From Acanthaster planci (lineage: Eukaryota > Echinodermata > Asteroidea > Valvatida > Acanthasteridae): 22,766 bases of DNA. Shown here piece by piece: positions 1 to 9,600 of this stretch. The notes beneath the pieces were generated by a model. It searched no databases and was not told the DNA's origin. It worked only from the letters and a program-made list of their open reading frames with translations. The stretch is taken from assembly GCF_001949145.1 (NCBI RefSeq), contig NW_019091436.1, positions 175,198 to 197,963 on the forward strand. Reading direction: 5' to 3'. The position numbers and the translations under genes were made by a program. Position 1 is the first letter of the stretch; the number at the start of each line of letters is the position of its first letter.

Positions 1-483
1 TTAGTGGATGCTGATGATTGTGGATATATTCATCAACTTGTTGATGAATGACCTGTTAACAGTGAACTATGTGTTGACACTGAATGAGTGACTATAGAAC
101 ATGGATATGAAACAACCTATGCACAGTGACAACTTCAACATACGGAACAATATGTAGGTTCTAATGATTGTGGATATATACGTATGTATTTATCCACTTG
201 TGGATGTCATAAATGTAGCTATTGAGCAAGTTGCATACAACCTGTGGATGTCCACCACTTTAAAGATACCCACCAGCATGTCAATGATTAACAATTTGCC
301 AGCTTTGTATATTCGACGAACTGTGGACATTCAACAAGAGGCTCTCCATGCTAGGTTCTTTCCACATTGATTCAGGAGAACAATGCAATAATTTATGTAG
401 TCATAATAGACTATTATCAAGCACACTGAACGAAATGATTTGATCAGTAATGAGCAAGTCAACAAGACCTGTGGCATCATATA

Positions 484-685
484 CTATACAGAGCTAAAGT
501 CCCAGAGTCGAACGGTCTTGTCGTATGATCCTGACACAATCTTGGAGTTGTTAAACTGAAGACAAGTGACCCCATCTGTATGATGGCGAAGAGTGACCAG
601 TCGCTCGCCAGTTTCTAGATTCCAGACTTTGAGTGTGCGGTCATCCGATGCGCTGACTACACGCCAGGAATCTGCCTGCAGACAT
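484..685 (-). CDS. F-box/WD40 gene terminal exon: WD blades 6 and 7, stop
   Basis: A 202-base exon from ATTATACAG to TAG at 486-484. It encodes CLQADSWRVVSASDDRTLKV, WNLETGERLV, then HHTDGVTCLQFNNSKIVSGS and YDKTVRLWDFSSV. Blade 7 has HH in place of the usual GH. The propeller closes at the C-terminus with only a few residues after the last Trp-Asp. Confidence 0.88.
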
Positions 686-3600
686 CTGTATAATAACAAA
701 CACTCAATAATGTAAAGCCGTCTGAAAATTCTGAACAGATTGCACCTGTTGAATTCCAGGGACAACTAAACAATGCCACTCGCAACCTGTAAACACCTGT
801 TAATGTATTCAATCTTAACAATGAAATTCTACGAGGACTCAAAAAAAAAAGTAGAGGATACAGAGGGAAGTGCACCTCTCAACCCCCATTTCTCATTTTG
901 TTTGGAGGGATGATACCTGTTCTGTTCTCTAGTTTCTTCTACCCTGAACTGGTCATTTAACCCTAACCCTCCTCAATCCTCCAACAGGTGAAGGATTGAG
1001 GAGGGTTACGGTTAATGACCTTTTAAAAATGAGGCAAAACTATGCCATGGTTGAGTGTTCTACTTTCATGTCCATTTGCAGCACACTCATTGCATAAATG
1101 CTGCACCCCTCCCCATGCTGGATCTGACATGGAAACCTGTGGTATAAATTTGAGAATTACATGTATTCAGAGAATTACAGACAGCACTGTGATTTACGCA
1201 GATGAGGCCAACCTGATAGACTAGAGCATGGCAACTACTTTTAAACTGATAATGTATAAATCCATTAAGCAGTGTTGTTGACTGGAGTCACTGACTCAGA
1301 CTCAAGTCGGTCTCAAGTTGCTATTTTTTTGACTTGAGACTTGACTAGGAAAAGAAAGACTCGTGACTTGACTTGACAAAAGCTGATTTTATTGACAAGT
1401 GACATTAACACATAGGTTTTCTTCTAATTATTAAAGAACAGTAACTTTCAGGTGCATCCACTGGCATATTATCAGGTGACGATTGAAGCATGATTGAAGA
1501 TAAGTCCATGTAATGAATCCTAGCGTTGAGTGAGCTTCGACAGACTGGTCGATCACGCGCGGTGTACACAAATGGAGAAAGTGGTTTTGTGCCTGTACAG
1601 TCTGATTACCATCCACTGACAAAGTATAATTACTTCACATAATCAACTAATACTTTGTACTCTAAACATGTTACACTGGGTTTTAACAGCTGGAACAAAG
1701 ACTACTACAATACAGTTTACGAGAAGCAAGAATTCTCATCGATAAACAAGAGATGCTTTGGAAATAGTTAATTTTTAAAAATTTCATTATGATTTTTAAA
1801 AAAATTTAAATTCTAATAGTTAATGCCTTTACGACATTTTACTCGACAAAAAATTGTGTAGAAAGAGAATGTTTGAAAAGTATGAAAATTGTACTTGAAT
1901 TCTAATATAATGCACACTTCAACATGTGCACATGAAAACTGGTTCTCATACATCTTGTGGTCTTGCACTGCATGTTAGCGACTGGTCAGATGGGAACCAT
2001 GCTACTGTAGAGCGAGCATGGATATCATATGCAGCAAGGTATGAGACGGAGAGAAACCCCCCTGCTTTGTGTTGGTCATTGTCTGGCAGGAATCTGGGGA
2101 ATTCTTTTCAGACATCTTGGGGGGATGTGTTAAGTAACAATAGTCTGGAATGTGTATAGGGATTGGACATGTTGGGGGGGGTACCCCTCGGTCTCATTTC
2201 TTGCTGGGTATAATGGATATGGTGAGAGTTTTTTCAAGTTGGTGCATGGATCCAAGGACTTTCTGGATTCAGAACCGGAAAAAACACTTTTTTTTTAAAT
2301 TTTGAGAAGTCTCAGATCCACCAGCAAACAATTTACCAATATAAGAGTAAATTTTTTGGGGGGTTTCATTGTTCAATTGATGAAGAAGTCCTTGGTCTTT
2401 GGCTGCTACCGCTAGTGGTAAGGGATACCACTGTTTCGTTTTTCCTTTTTTTGGGGGGGGGGAATTGTATTCTTCCCTCAGACTTGAAGAGCCTTATATG
2501 TTTTTCTTGTGACCACAGAAAATACTTTCTTGGGTTTTCCATTCTCTTCTAAAATTTGTCTTCAAAAAATCTGAGCACCAACTTATAAAAAATTCTTTGC
2601 TGAATGATACACGTGTAGTGATGGATCTGCATGTGTACGACATGGCCTTGTGCGACACCATGTCTACCCTGACATGCCTGAAGGTAGTGACCTTTCAGTA
2701 TATAGATAAAGTGGCTATTTGGCCTAACGGATAAGAAGCCGTACGGTAACCTGGCATGACATTTTCTGTTTGTGTACTCCAATTTGAAAATTACACAGGC
2801 ATGTTGCATGTGAAAACTTGACTTGGTGCGATAATTGAAAAAGTAATTGACTTCAAACTTGACTTGAAAAATTTGGCTTGAGACTTGACTTGAGTTGGAA
2901 AAATTGGACTTGCCACTTGACTTGGGAAAAAAATGATCTATTTACAACACTGCCATTAAGTGTAGAGACATGTCAGAGATGGCACTGAATTATCCAGTGA
3001 GTTACATTTCTCATTATTCAACCAATAGTGTAGTTTTGCATGATGCCTACACAGTCAAATCTTACCTTACGACCCCAGTATGCCCCTCTGAGTGGGCCCA
3101 ATCAATAGTACTTGTACAGAGGCCTGTAGTCAGCTCCCAAAACTTCAAGTTCCTATCCAGGGAACCACTGATGATTTTGCTGGCATCAAACTGTAGACAG
3201 GTTACAGCATCACGATGGCCTTCCAGTGATCTCAGACAAGAACCTGTGGCTAGGCTCCATATCTACACAAGAAAAGAAAAATCAACAAAGCTGAGAAGTT
3301 ACAAGCACAAAGAAATCATTCAAGTATTTACAGATGAATCTAAAATATTCCATTGTTTTTTGCAAGGAGCATTCCAGACTCATCTACATCCAAACAAAGA
3401 GCAGTAATGAAAAAGACTCATGTTATGGAGGACAAAACGTGGCCATCTGCTTATCTGATATCAGAATGGTAGAAAAGCAGATTTTATGTTCTGGTAACAT
3501 GCAATTTGACTTCTCTACTTTTCTGCCACCTCAAAAGCAGAACGAACATTGTTTGGTTATGCATTTTTCTATTTTTCTGCTTTTCTGATTCAAGAAAAGC

Positions 3601-6600
3601 AGATTTTACCTTTTTTTTCATTCGCTGGCGGCCGAAATGCGGCTATCTGCTTTTCTCCTTTCTAACAGGCAGAAATGAGGATCGAATGTTTTGACAACAA
3701 CCGTGAATTCTACTTTTTCACATTTTTTTTATACTGGAGGAGCAATTGTACATAGTCGGCCGAAAAGTGGCCATCTGCTTTTCTGCCTTCCAAGGGCCGT
3801 GAAGTGGGTTTTGAACCTCAGGTTATGACCATTTCCTTTCTTGGGGATTGAAGACGTATAAACCAATAATTACACCCCATCCTATCTTTTATAATTAAAG
3901 ATTCACACGTTTTCCTTGGCCCAGGCAAGCTTGTGTGTCTGTTAGCTGTAAAACTGTATTTCCTTTGAGATGCTGTTTTCTCTGCCTCATAGGTCCACAG
4001 AAAGCATGCTGTATTGGTTTCTATAAGTCTTCACTCCCCCAGAATGGAAATGGTCGTAACCTATGGATTCATGATCCCATTCACGGTCCATTGAGGACAG
4101 AAGAGCCGATGGCCACTTTTCGTCCTCCATACTAATTTTTTTGTATTTGCTATCAAGGGGTAAACCACCTTATAAAAAAACAACAGCGGCTTGACTTTCC
4201 CTTCAAGTATAGACATTCAAAATAATCCAAAAAGTGGTGGATCTTGAAGAATTCTGCAATGCCATGTTCAAAGAAAGTGACTTACCTTGATGGTTTTATC
4301 TGCTGATCCTGAGACAATTTTTGTTGTGTCGAACTGAAGACACAAGACAGCCCCTGTGTGACCCCTGTTGAAAAACAAAACACCATCTAGACTATCCAGA
4401 ATAAATCACTCAAGCCAGCTGACAAGCAACTGAAACATTCAACTGGTGAGACTGCCTGCGCTAGTAATCACATCCTTGTGAGTCCAGGTTCCATCTGAGC
4501 AAGCAAGATCTTGGAAAATGCTCCATATATAACTTGTAACATAAACACATCAGTGAACAGTAAAGCAAAACATGACAGGCCTGTACATCGCTCTGACACA
4601 AAATTCCACTACAAGGCACCAAAATTAATAACAGCTGCATTTCTCCAATTCAAATTCTTAAAAGTTGGAAGTTTCGTTTCGTTTTTGTCTAGTCATATTA
4701 ACCTATTTGCAATAGACAATCCCCCTTGCACCTTCCGCATACCTGAGTGTGTGTCGACAATGTCCTGTCCGGATGTCCCACACTTTAAGCGTTTTGTCAT
4801 AGGAGCCACTGACCACCTTCTCATCGTCCACCTGCAAGCATCGGACAGTGTCTTCATGTCCAGTCATAGTCACACGACACGCAATACTTGACCAACTATT
4901 CTGCATCGACAAGTCCCACACCTAAGGTACAAAAACATTTTGAGATTAAAAACTGTTCAAGTGTTGGACTAATACATCATGGCAAAACAAAGTCAGAAAA
5001 CCGAGGAAGTACCATGCTCAGTTCCTCAGTTTGCACACATGGAAGGTGGAAAACAAGAAATCGGCTCATCCAGGGAAAAGTTGCAAGCCAAGCTAGAATA
5101 CGTGAAATGATGGTGACACATGACAGGTAAATAATTAAGAAGCTGGGAGCTTTTTCTGTCTACTTAATGCAGATGTAACTCCATTATAAGCATTATACCA
5201 TCAACACAAAGAAGAGAACAAATGCTGTTCATTACACTACACCCAAGGCAGTTCTACAAAATGCTGAATTTTATGGCCCAATCTTTGAGCCTCTATCTGC
5301 CCTGAGCAGGAGCACCCCCTCATCGGTTGAAAAAAGCCACGTTGGTCAGAAGCGCTCATTTCGTTGGTAGCGATTTGACTGCAACACTTGTTTTTCACAG
5401 TCATTCGTGAATGAGTGATGTGTAGTCACTACCAAAGGAGCCTCTGTTGATAGGAAGCTTGCACCCTCTCTTGGTCCAACTCAAGCCCTACTACACTTCA
5501 GTCAACACACAGGTACATTTGTTATACATGTACATAAAACTCTAATGCCTGTAGGATACTGATGGATTTTATGGTTAGGCAGGGAGACAGGAATGTGGCA
5601 CTGTACCTTGATGGTACGGTCTGTAGAACCTGATACTAGCTGACTGCCTTGAAGATGCAGACATCTGACCGTGCCTGAGTGACCAACAAGGGTCTGTACT
5701 GACCAAGGAGAATTGGTGCGAATGTTCCACACCTAAGAAAGAACCAAGACATGAACACTTAAACTCGCTGTTGTCTGAAGTAATTTTTGAAGTTTAATTT
5801 GTCCCAAATTAAGTTAACAGGAGTCAGAAATATCAGGTTTCATGCCAATATGGTCAAATTTTGTTAGGAGGGTTCAAAATCACTCTGCTCCACTTAGAGA
5901 CTACATCTGAATGTTGTAACAATGACAAGAAAGTGCACATGCCTTTGAAAGTTAATGACTACCGACTACGGGAACTTTCTACAGATGTGAGTTACTCTAA
6001 GCCACAAGTAGCTGAGTTGGACATAGCCTCGGTTCAAATCTCAAGTCCATATAGGTCATAATTCTAATCGCTGCAGTCAAGTGTCGGTTACATTTCACGA
6101 CCACGCCACTAGAGTTTCCAATCACCGTGGCAAGTATCTTTGTTACAATAATCTGAAGTCCTAATTGTTGATTTCTCATATCACTGCAGTCAAGTCCCCA
6201 GTGACTTGTCCTAAATCCTAAGCCAACAGATGACAAGTCCTAAGTAAACTTAGATCCTTCTCAAGGCAAACCTTGATTGTGTTGTCCGAGGACCCACTGA
6301 CAATACGAGTGTCATCAAACTGCACACAAGATATGCCCTGCGTGTGGCCTTCAAATGTGCGGACAGAACACAGTCCCTTCAGCCAATTGCGTCTCAGCCT
6401 ATAGCGTTCAGCAAAGGCTTGCTTCCACTGTAGGGAAAAAATGGATGGACGATGGAACACTGAGTTTCCTCAAACCAGGGGAAATGGTAGCAAGGGTAAG
6501 CACCTTAGCATTATTACTGAGTGGGCTTGAGGTTATAAATTGTGAAGTCTCTTTACAATGTTTGACAATGTGACTGTCAACTTACGTGGATATAGGACGA

Positions 6601-9600
6601 GATGTGGTTAATCATCTGCTTCTCTTCCTCAGCCTTGGGCAATGCCCACTTGGGAAGTCGGCACAAGTTACGCCATAATGTAGGCTCATTAGCTAGCTCG
6701 TACCATGCACGGCTGACGCAGGCACACCTACACAAACTAACTGTGAAATTTAACAAGAGCTAAGGTCAGAGGTACTTCTGCTCAGTGGAAAATGGAGAGA
6801 ATTAATAGTATGATTTTTTTGGACAAATTTAAGCAGCGGAAACAAACCACACATTAACCAAAACTTGAAAATTAAAACGCCAAAAGGTGAGTCACTTCAT
6901 TAACATGTTTATTGACAAGCAAGCTAAGTCTAAATTACATCTGACATTGCAATTCTGATGTTTAGGGAAAAATTCACACTCCTTTCATGTGTAAGTACCT
7001 GGGTCCAAGTAGGATAGAATACGAAGGGATAATTGAGCAGGTAACCATGACAACAGGTCTTGGCAATTGTGTGGGCAGCTTTGATGCAGGATGGGTGCCA
7101 TGGTAACAGACAACATGTGCATCTGTGGAAGGTCGCACTGCTCCTACAATAAAACCAGTGTATTGAATAGTGTATGAAATTACCTCATGAACTTATTCAT
7201 TCATTTTTATGCTAGATTTTAAGTTAGAAAAATACCATTTTCAATTGAAAACCTAAGCAAAATGAATATCCAATAAACTTTCCTTCTTTTCCACCACTCC
7301 AATCCACAATTTCCATGTTTGGCCAATTGTCAAAAATTTAAGAATGAATATTACTCAAGTTACTGTTTAGGCAAAAGTAACACTTAGTTGAAAGACAAAA
7401 GATACAGTACGTCGTTTGTTGCAATTTGTATAGCATGGCGGTCTGTGTTTCACTAAATTTCCCAAACTAAATGGCTCCACATGCGATCTTTCAACACACA
7501 AATTCAAGATTTTATTAGAATGAAAATATTAGATCCACTGTAGCATGGAAAAGTCACATCCCAATTATTATTTGCTTATCACATTTGGTTTGACACAATC
7601 TGAACACACACGTGTATGGCACACTCATGTCATGTAGACTTGGAAGCTTACCACGAGACGCTTTATCATGGTATTCTTTTGTTGATCGCTAAATTCATCA
7701 AACCACAACTGAATCAGCTGTAAAAAAAAAATGGAAATAATGCCTCATGTAAAATTCTTACATAGGTTGTGTTTCTTTGAAAGGCAGCAATTTATACATT
7801 TCTTGGAAAACACAGCAAAAATCTGACAGGTGGCAAGTACTGTGAACAGGGAGTCAACTTACCTCCATTCTGTGCTTGAATATTGCCCCTTCAACCCCCA
7901 AGTTGAAACTTGAAGGTTTGGCTTTACCACCTCGAGACCTCGACGGGACCTCATGGGATGCAGTCTTAGATCCTTGGGATGATGGTCGGTGGTTCTTGGT
8001 AATGCGGATATCCCGTTTCCTGCAGACAGTGAGGTGGTCCGGTGAAGATGGCTGGGAGATGGTGACGTGAGGGTGAAGACTAGGGGAGCTTAGAGAGACA
8101 CAGGCTGGTAGACTTCTAGATTTGTTATGATGATTAGCTGTGCGATTACAGCAGCATGGCACTGACTCAAGGGGTTGCAGGTCGTCTGTGGGTGGCTGGA
8201 TTCTTTTTTTGTCCAGGGGCTCAGAGCTGGAAGGAAGACAAGCTGAGTGAGAGTGGTGCTTTTTGTCTCTCACCTCCTGATCGGGGCTTGAATGTGCTTG
8301 AGCTGATGCAAGCTGGACGGCCATCGGGAGTTTGGCCTTGGCCATCCGCAAGCTCAACTGCAGAGGGCAGGCTCGCTTCCGAGGCCAGCTGGCAAAACTA
8401 ACATCTGACTTGCTGTGACGGCATGAACAGCATGCTGGGCAATGACACTGCAGCGTCTTCATGTCCCACTCAACTTCTGCTGTGGCTGCCGGCTGCTTTG
8501 TCTCAATCCCATTGATCTCCTTATCATCAAAGATGCTCTTACTTGTCCAGAAATGATCCCCATCATTGGCAAATTCTCTCGTTGACCTCTTGGTGCTCTT
8601 CTTTTCTTTCTTGAAGCTCTGCAACTTCCGATCACGTCCCCTGCCCTGGTTCTTGCCAAACATGGCTTTCACCAGGCTTGGTCGCACACAGTTCTGGTAT
8701 ACCACCTGGCTGTCCTCAGCATCTTTGGAGGTGTTGCCATAAGCTGCTACATGTATATCACCCTCGCTTGATGAGCTGTACTCTGAGAGCGGCTGGCTCA
8801 TATTTGGAGAATGACTGGAGCTGGAAGATGGGACATCGTCAATGTCCATCACATCCAAAGGCAGACAGGCTGCTCCTCCATCTTCCCCTGTCAAGACGGA
8901 GTCTGTCTCCGGTTCTCTTCGAGGCCGCCGTGTAAACCAAGCTACCTTTTCCCACACCTTGGCCTTAGACTTGGCCCTCTTTGTGGGAGGCCGTGCACTG
9001 GCACCCTCTGAGTCACTAGAACCACCATAGCTTGGATGATCAGCATGGTCCATCTGGGTTTCCTCTACAATGAGAACCAAAAGAAGTCAAATTGACATTT
9101 AACACTGTTCTAAATCTATCAATTGCACATGATGTACTGTAGACAAGTTTTACTATGTCCATTAACTGTGGGGTCTGATACCTGCTGCGTTCCCACAGTT
9201 CTGGGGGTAAACCTAGCCCAGTGGACTTCGTCTACATTGTATTGCGAATAACATCCAGGATATAAAGTCCTCATGTCATAGCAAAATTTTTGTCAACAGG
9301 TTTTTCTCACATTTTTACCTAGCAGAGGCAGCTCGAATGTTGTTCACAAGTGTCTTGTTTCCTGAATTCCATAAATGCTGTGTTGAAATTACAAAATCCC
9401 CCCCCCGCGGAAAACGTATTTTGCAGGAAATTTAGCGCAACTCTATGCTTTCTGTCGTGATTCATGAACGTGCTATGTTCGTCTAGTAGTACGCAATTGT
9501 ACATGCGCAAAAAACATAGCAGCCGACAGTCCCTTATTCATGCATGGAAGAGCTGTAGATGTGAATAAATCACAGATACATGTAACTGACAGAATGTGGG

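Larger units (their letters stand above)
1262..2960. mobile_element. hAT-like non-autonomous DNA transposon with 8-bp target duplication
   Basis: The element occupies 1270-2952 (1683 bp). It starts CAGTGTTGT and ends with the exact inverse ACAACACTG, flanked by a perfect 8-bp direct repeat CCATTAAG (1262-1269 and 2953-2960). Both ends are packed with short subterminal motifs of the GACTTGACTTG / CAAGTCAAGTC type, in roughly 1290-1400 and 2815-2925. The 8-bp duplication, CAGTG terminus and subterminal repeats are features of the hAT superfamily, where transposase binds such motifs. No transposase frame is visible inside, so it probably depends on a transposase supplied elsewhere. Confidence 0.85.
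686..3065 (-). other. last intron of the F-box/WD40 gene, carrying two mobile-element-like structures
   Basis: A 2.4-kb intron, bounded by GTAAGA (minus strand) at 3065 and ATTATACAG at 686. It contains a foldback at 951-1020 and an hAT-like element at 1270-2952, described separately. Short open frames inside show no recognisable protein. Confidence 0.8.

Noticed and set aside
29-48. Perfect 9-bp palindrome TTCATCAAC..GTTGATGAA
   Set aside because: Short and isolated in AT-rich DNA; no element boundaries visible, although ATGATTGTGGATATAT recurs at 14 and 164.
961-975. CCCTAACCCT as telomeric repeat
   Set aside because: Only about two units, inside a foldback; not a telomere or interstitial array.
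1926-2159. 77-codon plus-strand frame inside the hAT-like element
   Set aside because: No similarity to transposase motifs and no good start context.
2720-2735. TGGCCTAACGGATAAG, identical to the D-arm word of some tRNA-Arg genes
   Set aside because: No matching acceptor stem or T-arm around it; isolated similarity.
6009-6040. tRNA-like A box and B box
   Set aside because: Only about 10 bases lie between the boxes where a tRNA or SINE promoter needs about 30; no cloverleaf forms.
8156-8401. Plus-strand and alternate frames across 7876-9030
   Set aside because: Shadows of the large N-terminal exon of the F-box gene; no domain and no splice support.
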